A DNA stretch of 64,000 bases from Nonomuraea gerenzanensis (GTDB taxonomy: Bacteria; Actinomycetota; Actinomycetes; Streptosporangiales; Streptosporangiaceae), in contig NZ_CP084058.1 of the NCBI RefSeq assembly GCF_020215645.1, positions 7,192,001-7,256,000 on the forward strand, written 5' to 3'. This document shows, piece after piece, positions 38,501 through 46,831 of this stretch (the first letter of the stretch is position 1; each line of letters opens with the position of its first letter). The notes below the pieces were generated by a model. That model had not been told where the DNA came from and made no database searches. It worked only from the letters and a program-made list of their open reading frames with translations. Position numbers and translations under genes: made by a program.

Positions 38501-41500
38501 ACCCCGGCGCCGCCGGCGAGCCCTTCCCGCTGACCGACGTGCAGCAGGCCTACTGGATCGGCAGGACGGGCGTCTTCGACATCGGCAACGTCGGCATGCA
38601 CGGCTACGAGGAGTTCGAGGTGGCCGAGCTGGACCTGCCCCGGCTGGAGCGTGCGTTCCGCCGGCTGATCCGGCGCCACGGGATGCTGCGCGCGGTGGTG
38701 CTGCCGCACGGCGAGCAGCGAATCCTCGACGAGGTGCCCGGCTACGTGATCGCCGCGCAGGACGTGCGCGGGCTGCCGGAGGCGGAGGTGCGCGCGGCGC
38801 TGGAGGCCACCCGTGGCGCCATGTCGCACCAGGTGTTCGTGCCGGAGCGGTGGCCGCTGTTCGAGCTGCGCGCCACCGTCATGGACGGCGGCAGGACCCG
38901 CCTGCACTACGGCATCGACGGCCTGATCACCGACGCGCGCAGCTCGAACCTGCTGCTCCAGGAGCTGTCCGCCCTCTACCGCGACCCCGACAGGGAGCTG
39001 CCCGAGCCGGAGCTCTCCTTCCGCGACTACGTCCTGGCCGAGAAGAGCCTGGAGGAGAGCGAGCCGTACCGGCGCGCGGAGGCGTACTGGCGCGAGCGCG
39101 TGCCGGGCTTCGCGCCCGCGCCCGAGCTGCCGCTGGCCCGCGACCCCGGCGAGATCGACGCGCCCCGCTTCAGCCGGGTGAGCGGGACGCTCGACGAGCG
39201 CTCCTGGGAGCGGGTCAGGGCGGCCGCCTCGCGGCGCGGGGTCACCCCGACGGCGCTGCTCGTGGCGGCGTACGGCGAGGCGCTGGCGACCTGGTCGAAG
39301 AGCCGCAGGTTCACGCTCAACCTGCCGATGGCGAACCGGCTGCCGCTGCACCCGGGCGTGAACGCCGTCGTCGGCGACTTCACCTCGGTGACGCTGCTGG
39401 AGGTCACCGCCGGCGGCGGCTCCTTCGCCGAGCGGGCCCGCGCCGTGCGCGACCAGCTCCTCGCCGACCTCGACCACCGGCTCTTCAGCGGCGTGCGCGT
39501 GCTGCGCGAGCTGAAGAAGGTACGTCAGGACGCGGCGATGCCGGCGGTGTTCACCAGCCTCTTCCTGGACCACGGTCAGGACACCGGGATCGGCGAGGAG
39601 GTCTACAGCATCTCCCAGACGCCGCAGGTGTGGATCGACGCCCAGGTCTTCGAGTCCGGCGGCCGTCTGGTGCTGGACATCGACGCGGTGGACGGCCTCT
39701 TCCCCGAGGGCTTGGTCGCCGCCGTCCACGGGGCCACGCTGGAGCTGTTGCGGTGGCTGGCCGGGGACGAGGCGCGGTGGGACGAGGCGCCGCCGTCCCT
39801 GCTGCCGGCCGCGGACCGGGCCATGCAAGAGCGGTACAACCGCACTGCGGGGCCCCGGCCGGTGGGCCTGCTGCACGAGCCGTTCTTCGCCCTGGCCGAG
39901 CGCGCGCCCGACCGCCCGGCCGTCGTCACCGGGACGCGCACGCTGACGTACGGCGAGCTGGCGTGCCGGGCCCGGGTGATCGCCGGCCGGCTGGCGGCCC
40001 TGGGCGTGCGGACGGACGAGCTGGTCGCCGTGGTGATGGACAAGGGCTGGGAGCAGTGCGCCGCCGTGCTCGGGATCCTCGCCGCGGGCGCCGCCTACCT
40101 GCCGGTGGACGCGGACTTCCCCGAGGAACGCATCCGATTCCTGCTCGACCACGGCCGGGTGCGGGCGGTCCTGACGCAGTCGCACGTGGCCGGGAGGCTG
40201 GGCGAGGCACTGGGCACCGACACAACGGGCGCGCTCATGGCGGGCGCGCCGCAGGCCGGGCGCGTGGTGTTCCGGGTGGACGCGCTGCCCGCGGGCCCCG
40301 CCGTGCCCCCGGAGACACCGTGCGCCACCCGCCCCGGCGACCTCGCGTACGTGATCTTCACGTCGGGCTCGACCGGCGTGCCCAAGGGTGTGATGATCAG
40401 CCACCGCGGCGCCCTGAACACGGTCGTGGACGTCAACGACCGCTTCGGGATCGGCGAGCGGGACCGGACGCTGGCCCTGTCGTCGCTCAGCTTCGACCTG
40501 TCCGTCTACGACCTGTTCGGCCCCCTGTCCGCCGGCGGCGCCGTGGTCGTCCCCGACGCCGGCGCGCACCGCGACCCCGCCGCCTGGCTGCGGCTGGCCG
40601 AGCAGGCCGGGGTGACGGTGTGGAACTCGGTGCCCGCGCTGATGGAGCTCCTGGTCGAGCACCTGATCGTGAAGGAGGAGAGCAGCCGGGCGCTGCGGCT
40701 GGTGATGCTGAGCGGCGACTGGTTCCCCGTCACCCTGCCGGAGCGGATCAGGCGGGTGCTGGGCGAGCCGGAGATCGTCAGCCTCGGCGGCGCGACGGAG
40801 GCGTCCATCTGGTCGATCCTCTACCCGGTGGGCGACGTGCCCGCCGGCTGGCCGAGCATCCCGTACGGGCGGCCGATGCGGAACCAGACCTTCCACGTCC
40901 TCGACGACCTGCTGCGGCCCCGGCCGGTCGGTGTCCCCGGTGACCTGTACATCGGCGGCGCCGGCCTGGCCGAGGGGTACCTGCGTGACGACGAGCGTAC
41001 GGCGGCGGCGTTCATCCGCCACCCGGTGACCGGCGAGCGCCTCTACCGGACGGGGGATCTGGGCCGGTTCCTGCCGAGCGGCGACATCGAGTTCCTCGGC
41101 CGGGAGGACTTCCAGGTCAAGGTGCAGGGCTACCGGATCGAGCTGGGCGAGATCGAGACGGCGCTGGCGCGGCACCCGGACGTGCGCGGCGCGGTCGCCA
41201 CCGTGCACGGGGAGCCGCGCGGCGCCAAGCGGATCGTCGCCTTCGCCGTCCCGGAGGAGGGGCGCCCGCTCCCGGCCGGCCTGCGGGGCTTCCTGGCCGA
41301 GCGGCTGCCCGAGTACATGGTGCCGAGCGCCTTCGTCGAGCTCGCGGCCCTGCCGCTGACCGCGAACGGCAAGGTGGACCGCAAGGCGCTGGTGGTGAGC
41401 GAGCGCGCGTTCGAGGACGTGGCGGCGTACGAGGCGCCCGCGACGCCGGTCGAGGAGATCATCGCCGGGGTGTGGGCGGGCATGCTGCGGGTCGAGCGGA

Positions 41501-43113
41501 TCGGGCGGCACGACCACTTCTTCGAGCTGGGCGGCGACTCGCTGATGGCCATGCGCACGGTCGTGCACCTGCGCAAGGAGCTGGGCCTGGAGATCCCCAT
41601 CAGGGTGCTGTTCGACAGCCCGACGCTGGCGGGCATCGCGGCGGTGATCGAGGAGCTGCGGCGCGGCGGCGGGTCCCCGGCCGTCCCCGGGCCCGTCGCC
41701 GGAGAGGGCGGGCGGGACGCCGCCGGGCAGGACCGCGCCGGGCAGGGCGGGCGGGACGCCGTGCCGCTGACGGCCGCGCAGGCCCGGCTCTGGTTCCACG
41801 ACCAGCTCGCGCCGGGCAGCACCACCTACAACCTGGTGCAGCCGTTCCGGCTGACGGGCCCACTCGACGTGGCGGCCCTGCGCGGCGCGTTCGAGATCTT
41901 CGTCCAGCGGCACGACGTCCTGTCCCTGTCCTTCGGGACGGCGGGCCAGGTTCCGCACGGCGGACGGCCACTGGACTTCCACCTCGCCGACCTGGGCGAG
42001 GAGCCGGTGGAGCAGGTGATCGCCGAGGAGGCGCGCACCCCGTTCGACCTGGCGGCAGGGCCGCACTTCCGGGTGCGGCTGCTGCGGGCCGCGCCCGAGG
42101 AGCACGTGCTGATCGTCTCGGTGCACCACATCGTCTGGGACGGCTGGTCCACCTCGATCATGGTGCGCGAGATCAGCGCGCTCTACCGGGACCGGTCCGC
42201 GCTGCCCGCCCCCGGCGTGAGCTACGCCGACGTGGCGGTGTGGGAGGCCGAGCAGTCCGCCTCGGGCGGCTTCGCGGCGCAGCTCGACTTCTGGCGGCGC
42301 CGGCTCGCCCCTCCCCTGCCGGTGCTGGCGCTGCCCACCGACGGCCGGATCGACGGCTCCGGGGTGGTGGAGGGGGCGCGCGTGGCGTTCGCGATCGACC
42401 CGGACGTGGCCGCCGGTTTCAAGCGGGTGTGCAACGCGGAGCGGGCCTCCACGTTCATGGGCTACCTGGCGGCGTGGCAGGTGCTGCTGCAGTGGTGGTG
42501 CCGGCAGCAGGACGTCATCGTCGGGGTGCCGGCGGGCCACCGGGCCCACCCGCAGCTGGAGAGCACGATCGGGTTCCTCGTCAACAGCCTCGCCATCCGG
42601 ACCAGGTTCGACGGCGACCCCTCGTTCGCGGACGTGCTGCGGCAGGTCAGGGAGCGGGCGCTGGAGGCGTACGCGAACCAGGACGTGCCCTTCGACCACG
42701 TCGTGCAGGCCGTCAACCCGGCCCGCCGCGCGGGCGAGTCGGCGCCGCTGTTCCGCACCTGGTTCCTGCTGGAGGACGTGCCGCTGCCGGAGTGGGACCT
42801 GCCCGGCGTGCGCGCCGAGGAGCTGGACGCGGAGTTCCTGCTCTCCGTGCACGACATCAAGCTCACGCTCATGGCCACGGCCGGGGGCGGCATGGCGGGT
42901 GGCATCGACTACCGCTCCGGCCTCTTCACCGAGGGCACGGTACGGCGGCTGACGCGCTGCCTGAACGCCCTGGTGAGCCTGCTGTCCACCCGGCCGGAGA
43001 CGAAGCTCGGCCTGATCAACCGCACCCTGGAGGACCTGTGGGAGGGCAAGGCGGAGACCCGCAGGCAGCGCTCCTGGAACGACATCCGCACGCACCGCGT
43101 GCCCACCCGATAG
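35509..43113 (+). CDS. Hybrid PKS/NRPS, KS-AT-ACP-Cy-A(Cys)-T-C
   Basis: A protein of 2534 residues. KS (10-425): VQTGCSTSLVAVH, VEAHGTGTPLGD, KTNIGHLDTAAG. AT (527-815): GHSLG and SHAFHS, the malonyl-CoA signature. ACP (910-980): LGGHSLLATQ. No KR, DH or ER is present. Cy (1005-1425): PLTDVQQAYWIGR, the DxxxxDxxS motif as DGLITDARS, SQTPQVWID. A3 (1464-1965): hand-read code D-L-Y-N-M-S-L-I-W-K, one change from the known cysteine code DLYNLSLIWK. T (1977-2050): LGGDSLMAM. C-terminal C (2085-2525): VHHIVWDGWS. It adds a malonate-derived C2 unit, then Cys with cyclisation to thiazoline. There is no oxidase, so thiazoline rather than thiazole. It begins 23 bp after the first NRPS. Confidence 0.95.
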   Translation: MTDDIMNDGAVAIVGMALRVPGADTLDAFWANLRDGVESITTFTDEELRADGVTPEQAARPGYVRRLGVLADMAGFDAAFFGFSRREAQLLDPQHRLLLECAWEALEHAGLASGTDTVTGVYAGVGESAYLHHNLLPNGDLVERVGAFQTSIGNDKDFVPTRISYKLDLRGPSVSVQTGCSTSLVAVHLACQALNGGECDVALAGGATVLPQRRGYLHEPGGIRSSDGRCRAFDAAADGTVAGSGAAVVVLKRLEQALADGDLIHAVIRGSAVNNDGARKVGFTAPSVEGQADVIAEALAVAGVEPSGISYVEAHGTGTPLGDPVELAALKSAFGDAPAGGCAIGSVKTNIGHLDTAAGAAGLIKTVLALKARQLPPSLHFTEPNPQLGLEGSPFHVNAALTPWHGERLRAGVSSFGIGGTNAHVVLEEAPVRAPAAEAEGRAAHVLPISAATPAALERIAARLAGHLRANPGERLAEVAATLQHGRRSLPHRAAIVVGAVGGAGEAAEMLGAGVRARHAVDGDRPVVFAFPGQGTQSTGMARALHEQEPVFREEAGRAATLLRSLTGVDVRAALGLGEPSQTTGQEIDRTALTQPALFVMEYALARLWQSWGVRPAALLGHSLGELVAACVAGVMSLKDALRLVAARGRLMQGAPAGAMTAVPLPEGEVVPLLGGDLDLAAVNGPRVCVVAGPFEAVEAFEALLAGRGTGSSRLRTSHAFHSRLMDDAAAAFEREAGRIRLSPPAIPFVSNVTGGWITDEQATSPAYWARQIRATVRFDDGLRTALGTGAALVELGPGQVLTRLARVAGAEAVATLPESNGLLAAVGELWCRGVAIDWAAPAGGVVPRRTVLPGYPFERERCWIDPPRATVPSPRDTTDEPHADARDVQAGGREPHPTAATEPPAQGDPTELEIAAIFADLLGTPGIGPDDGFFELGGHSLLATQLVARVRALLNVDIPLRTFVEHPTIRGLARAVHAARATAGEAEPAALPVIVPDPGAAGEPFPLTDVQQAYWIGRTGVFDIGNVGMHGYEEFEVAELDLPRLERAFRRLIRRHGMLRAVVLPHGEQRILDEVPGYVIAAQDVRGLPEAEVRAALEATRGAMSHQVFVPERWPLFELRATVMDGGRTRLHYGIDGLITDARSSNLLLQELSALYRDPDRELPEPELSFRDYVLAEKSLEESEPYRRAEAYWRERVPGFAPAPELPLARDPGEIDAPRFSRVSGTLDERSWERVRAAASRRGVTPTALLVAAYGEALATWSKSRRFTLNLPMANRLPLHPGVNAVVGDFTSVTLLEVTAGGGSFAERARAVRDQLLADLDHRLFSGVRVLRELKKVRQDAAMPAVFTSLFLDHGQDTGIGEEVYSISQTPQVWIDAQVFESGGRLVLDIDAVDGLFPEGLVAAVHGATLELLRWLAGDEARWDEAPPSLLPAADRAMQERYNRTAGPRPVGLLHEPFFALAERAPDRPAVVTGTRTLTYGELACRARVIAGRLAALGVRTDELVAVVMDKGWEQCAAVLGILAAGAAYLPVDADFPEERIRFLLDHGRVRAVLTQSHVAGRLGEALGTDTTGALMAGAPQAGRVVFRVDALPAGPAVPPETPCATRPGDLAYVIFTSGSTGVPKGVMISHRGALNTVVDVNDRFGIGERDRTLALSSLSFDLSVYDLFGPLSAGGAVVVPDAGAHRDPAAWLRLAEQAGVTVWNSVPALMELLVEHLIVKEESSRALRLVMLSGDWFPVTLPERIRRVLGEPEIVSLGGATEASIWSILYPVGDVPAGWPSIPYGRPMRNQTFHVLDDLLRPRPVGVPGDLYIGGAGLAEGYLRDDERTAAAFIRHPVTGERLYRTGDLGRFLPSGDIEFLGREDFQVKVQGYRIELGEIETALARHPDVRGAVATVHGEPRGAKRIVAFAVPEEGRPLPAGLRGFLAERLPEYMVPSAFVELAALPLTANGKVDRKALVVSERAFEDVAAYEAPATPVEEIIAGVWAGMLRVERIGRHDHFFELGGDSLMAMRTVVHLRKELGLEIPIRVLFDSPTLAGIAAVIEELRRGGGSPAVPGPVAGEGGRDAAGQDRAGQGGRDAVPLTAAQARLWFHDQLAPGSTTYNLVQPFRLTGPLDVAALRGAFEIFVQRHDVLSLSFGTAGQVPHGGRPLDFHLADLGEEPVEQVIAEEARTPFDLAAGPHFRVRLLRAAPEEHVLIVSVHHIVWDGWSTSIMVREISALYRDRSALPAPGVSYADVAVWEAEQSASGGFAAQLDFWRRRLAPPLPVLALPTDGRIDGSGVVEGARVAFAIDPDVAAGFKRVCNAERASTFMGYLAAWQVLLQWWCRQQDVIVGVPAGHRAHPQLESTIGFLVNSLAIRTRFDGDPSFADVLRQVRERALEAYANQDVPFDHVVQAVNPARRAGESAPLFRTWFLLEDVPLPEWDLPGVRAEELDAEFLLSVHDIKLTLMATAGGGMAGGIDYRSGLFTEGTVRRLTRCLNALVSLLSTRPETKLGLINRTLEDLWEGKAETRRQRSWNDIRTHRVPTR

Positions 43114-43130
43114 AGAACGGGGAACCTTCC

Positions 43131-43721
43131 ATGCTGGATGCCGAGAGCTATCGCGGCGAGCTGGTCCGGCTGGGCCTGCACAAGATCGCCCATCAGGACG
43201 AGACGCTGCTCGACCACATGTTCAGGGCCTGCTCGATCATGCAGGACATGCGGGCCGAGGACCACGTGTGCCTCGCGGCCCTCTTCCACGGCGTGTACGG
43301 GACCGAGGGCCTGCACAACGACGACGTCGAGGCCATCCCCGAGAGCAGGCGGGCCGAGGTCAGATCGGTCGTCGGCCCCGAGGTGGAGCAGATGATCTTC
43401 ACCTTCTCGGTCATGAGCTACGCGTCGCTCGGAAAGAGCTTCCGCAACGTGATGCGTGTGAGCGGGAGACCGGAGATGAAGGACCGGCGGACCGGCGCCG
43501 ACATCCCGCTGGACCGGGCCGCGTTCTTCGACATCTTGCGCATGAAGCTGGGTGACGTGCTGGCGCACATGCCGCAGCAGGCCGGCAACTCCCAGCTCAA
43601 CCTGCCGGCGGAGTACTCCGGCTTCTGGAAGGTCGCCGCCGAGTACCTCGGCGACGACGCCGTCAACACCTGGAACAAGTACACGGAGAGGCAGCTGTGG
43701 ATCGACCAGGAGCAGAGCTGA
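43131..43721 (+). CDS. DUF6817-like (HD-fold-like) protein embedded in the biosynthetic cluster
   Basis: A protein of 196 residues. LLDHMFRACSIMQDM and CLAALFHGVYGTEGL recall the spaced His motifs of HD-superfamily proteins; the second reads FHGVYG rather than HD. The C-terminal third has SQLNLPAEYSGFWKVAAEYLG. It resembles DUF6817 members, which have no established activity that I know. It sits between the PKS/NRPS and the last NRPS, overlapping the latter's ATG by 1 bp, so it is made together with them. A metal-dependent tailoring oxygenase or hydrolase is conceivable but not shown. GGGGAA precedes ATG 43131. Confidence 0.7.
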   Translation: MLDAESYRGELVRLGLHKIAHQDETLLDHMFRACSIMQDMRAEDHVCLAALFHGVYGTEGLHNDDVEAIPESRRAEVRSVVGPEVEQMIFTFSVMSYASLGKSFRNVMRVSGRPEMKDRRTGADIPLDRAAFFDILRMKLGDVLAHMPQQAGNSQLNLPAEYSGFWKVAAEYLGDDAVNTWNKYTERQLWIDQEQS

Positions 43722-46700
43722 TGTCCCAGGAGTGGGCGGGTTTCCGCCTCTCCAAGCAGCAGGAGCACGTGCTCGGCCTCGCCTCGGGCGGCCTGGCCGG
43801 CCGGACCGTCGCCGGGGTGGGCCTGCCGGGCCCGGTGGACCGCGAGGTGCTGGAGCTGGCCGCCCGCGACGTGGTGGCCGCCCACGAGAGCCTGCGGACC
43901 GCGTACCGGCAGGTGCTCGGCGAGAACAGCACCGTGCTGATGGTGATCGAGGACGACCCGCGCGTCCACGCGGTGGAGGCGGCCGGCGACGGCGCGGCCC
44001 TGGCCGCGCTCGCCCGCGCGGAGACGCCCGGGGCGGAGCACGTGCCGCGGCTCATCCTGTTCGCCCACGCCGACGGGCGGCGCTCGCTCGTCGTCTCGGC
44101 GCCGCGGCTGAGCATGGACGGCGCCTCGGCGCGGGTGTTCTTCCGTGACCTGGGGCAGGCGTACGCCTCCCGGCTGCGCGGCACGCCGTGGAGCCGCGAC
44201 GACGTCGTCCAGTACGCCGACTACGCGCAGTGGCAGTTCGAGGAGGGCGCGCCGAGCGACCGCCAGCGGGAGGCCGCGGCCGGCCGCGACGCCCGGCTCG
44301 CGGACCTGCCGCCGCTGCACCTGCCGCTGGAGCTGCGCTGCGACGCGGCGGAGCACGAGGACCTGACGTGGACGCTGCCCGCGCCGCTGGCCGGGCGGCT
44401 GCGGAGCCTGGCGCGGGAGCTGGACGCGGGGCTGCGCGGCGTGCTGCTGACCGGCTGGCTCGCCGCGCTCTGGCACGCCACGGGACGGCCGGAGCGGCTG
44501 GCGGTCTGCGCGACGCTGACGCGGCGGCCGTTCCAGGAGCTGCTCGGCTCGATCGGGCAGTTCGCCACGCCGATGCCGGTCCTGGCCGCGATCGACGAGG
44601 AGACGACGCTGGACGGGCTGCTGCGGGCGGTGGACCTGGAGCTGGACTCGGCTGAGCAGGCGGGTGAGAGCGCGATGCAGCCGGCCCGGCAGCACGCCCG
44701 CACCCTGCCGGGCTTCGCCTGCCACGACGCCGCCGCGCCGGAGGTGCCGGGCTGGTCGGGGCTGTGGGTGGAGCCGGCCGACGAGGGGCGCAAGGTCGGC
44801 CTCTCGGTGCTGGACGTGGACGGCGAGGTCCGCCTGACGCTGCGGCACCAGGCGGGCGGCCTGGCCGAGGGCGGGGCCGAGGCGCTGCTCGCGTGCCTGC
44901 GGGCCACCGTGGCGGCGCTGGGGGGCGACCTCTCGGCGACCGTGCACGAGCTGGCGATGCTGGACGAGGAGGCGGCACGCGCGCTGGTGACCGCCACCAA
45001 TCCCGCAGAACCGCCCATGCGGACGGCGGAGCACTGGCACCGGCGCTTCGAGCGGAGCGCGGAGCGGGTGCCCGGCGCCACGGCGCTCAGATCGGCCACC
45101 CGCACCTGGACCTACCGCGACCTCGACCAGGCCGCCGACCGCCTGGCAGGCGAGCTGGCCGACCGCGGCGTGGGCCCGGGCACGCTGGTCGGCCTCCATC
45201 TGGAACGTTCCGCCCTGGCCGTCGTCTCGATGCTGGCGATCGCCAAGGCCGGCGCCGCGTACGTGCCGGTCGACCCGAGCCTGCCCGCCGGACGCCGCTT
45301 CACCATCATGGCCGCGGCCGGCTTCACCCACGTGGTGGCCACCCAGGAAACGGCGGCGGACCTGCCCGCGGGCTGCGAGGCCGTCCTCGTGGACGAGGAC
45401 CTGACGAGCTGCGCCGGGCGCCCGGCCGTGCGCCCCGACGTGCGCCCCGACGTGCGCACGACGGACGACGACCCGGCCTACGTCCTGTTCACCTCGGGCT
45501 CCACCGGCGTGCCGAAGGGCGTGCGGGTCGGCCACGGGCAGCTGGCCGCCTACCTGGACGGCGTGCTCGACCGCCTCGGGCTGACCGGGCCGGTCGACTC
45601 GGTCGCGCTCAGCACCCTGGGCACCGACCTGGGCAACACCGCCCTGTTCCCACCGCTGCTCAGCGGCGGCGAGCTGCTGGTCGTCGCGCCCGAGGTGTCG
45701 GCGGACGCACAGGCGCTGGCGGAGCTGCTCAGCGAGGAGAGCTACGACCTCCTCAAGATCACGCCCACGCACCTGGAGTCCGTCTTCGCCGTGGCCGACG
45801 CCCCTGAACGGCTGATGCCGCGTCAGGCTCTGGTCGTGGGCGGGGAGCCGTTCGGGTGGGGCGCGTACAACCTGTTCCGCGGCTTTCTCGGCGGCTGCCG
45901 GCTCTACAACCACTACGGCCCGACCGAGACGACCGTCGGCGTGCTCTGCGGCGAGGTCACCTCGGGTGAGGCGGCCGTCCTGGCCTCCACGGTGCCGCTC
46001 GGCACGCCGATGCGGCACGCGCGCGCGTACGTGCTGGACCCGCGCGGCAGGCCGTTGCCCGCCGGGCTGCCGGGTGAGCTGTGGATCGGCGGCTCGTCCG
46101 TGTCGCAGGGCTACCTGTCCGGCACGGCGGAGCAGCGGGAGCGGTTCGCCGCCGACCCGTTCTCGCCGGAGCCGTCGGCGCGGATGTACCGCTCGGGGGA
46201 CAAGGTGCGGCTGCTGCCCGGCGGGAGCGTGGAGTTCCTCGGCCGTACCGACCGGCAGGTCAAGGTGCGCGGCTTCCGGGTGGAGCTGGGCGAGATCGAG
46301 GCGGTCATGCGCCGGCATCCGCGGGTGACCGGCAGCCTGGCCGTGGAGGCGGGCGAGAGCGCGGGCGCGCACCTCGTCGGCTACCTGATCGACGCCGAGG
46401 GCGGGCGCGGGCCCGCGGAGTGGCTGCGGCCCTTCCTGGCGGAGCGGCTGCCGGAGTTCATGATCCCGGCGCACCTGGTGGCGCTGGACGCGTTCCCGGT
46501 GACGAGCACCGGGAAGATCGACGCCTCGATGTTGCCGGAGCCCGGCAGCTTCGCGGGCGCGGACGCGGCGGCCTACGTCGAGCCGCGCACCGGGACCGAG
46601 GCCAGGGTCGCCGGCATCGTGGCGCGGCTGCTGCTGCTCAACCGGGTGGGCGCCGACGACGACTTCTTCGACGTGGGCGGCCACTCGCTGCTGGCGACGC

Positions 46701-46831
46701 AGCTCATCGCCAAGCTGCGCGACGACTTCAAGGTGGACATCAAGCTGCGCAACCTGTTCGAGCGTCCGGTCGTGTCGGAGCTGGCCGAGTTCATCGACGG
46801 GCTCCTGGAGAAGAAGGCGGAAGAGTCATGA
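43721..46831 (+). CDS. Terminal NRPS module: inactive condensation-like domain - A(Asp) - T
   Basis: A protein of 1036 residues. The N-terminal condensation-like domain (1-430) lacks the catalytic HH: the HHxxxDG position reads PRLSMDG. A4 (about 455-940) has LFTSGSTGVPKG, LSTLGTDLGNTALFPPLL, NHYGPTETT and YRSGD. The hand-read code is D-L-T-K-V-G-H-V-G-K, one change from the Asp code DLTKVGHIGK. T (956-1028) has VGGHSLLATQ. No thioesterase, reductase or cyclase domain follows. The active C domain for this module is probably the one at the end of the previous protein. A SyrP-like hydroxylase follows with ATGA overlap, supporting beta-hydroxyaspartate as the residue installed. Confidence 0.93.
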   Translation: MSQEWAGFRLSKQQEHVLGLASGGLAGRTVAGVGLPGPVDREVLELAARDVVAAHESLRTAYRQVLGENSTVLMVIEDDPRVHAVEAAGDGAALAALARAETPGAEHVPRLILFAHADGRRSLVVSAPRLSMDGASARVFFRDLGQAYASRLRGTPWSRDDVVQYADYAQWQFEEGAPSDRQREAAAGRDARLADLPPLHLPLELRCDAAEHEDLTWTLPAPLAGRLRSLARELDAGLRGVLLTGWLAALWHATGRPERLAVCATLTRRPFQELLGSIGQFATPMPVLAAIDEETTLDGLLRAVDLELDSAEQAGESAMQPARQHARTLPGFACHDAAAPEVPGWSGLWVEPADEGRKVGLSVLDVDGEVRLTLRHQAGGLAEGGAEALLACLRATVAALGGDLSATVHELAMLDEEAARALVTATNPAEPPMRTAEHWHRRFERSAERVPGATALRSATRTWTYRDLDQAADRLAGELADRGVGPGTLVGLHLERSALAVVSMLAIAKAGAAYVPVDPSLPAGRRFTIMAAAGFTHVVATQETAADLPAGCEAVLVDEDLTSCAGRPAVRPDVRPDVRTTDDDPAYVLFTSGSTGVPKGVRVGHGQLAAYLDGVLDRLGLTGPVDSVALSTLGTDLGNTALFPPLLSGGELLVVAPEVSADAQALAELLSEESYDLLKITPTHLESVFAVADAPERLMPRQALVVGGEPFGWGAYNLFRGFLGGCRLYNHYGPTETTVGVLCGEVTSGEAAVLASTVPLGTPMRHARAYVLDPRGRPLPAGLPGELWIGGSSVSQGYLSGTAEQRERFAADPFSPEPSARMYRSGDKVRLLPGGSVEFLGRTDRQVKVRGFRVELGEIEAVMRRHPRVTGSLAVEAGESAGAHLVGYLIDAEGGRGPAEWLRPFLAERLPEFMIPAHLVALDAFPVTSTGKIDASMLPEPGSFAGADAAAYVEPRTGTEARVAGIVARLLLLNRVGADDDFFDVGGHSLLATQLIAKLRDDFKVDIKLRNLFERPVVSELAEFIDGLLEKKAEES

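Noticed and set aside
37735..43095. A 1786-codon open frame antisense to the PKS/NRPS gene
   Set aside because: No recognisable domain; it mirrors codon bias of the real gene.
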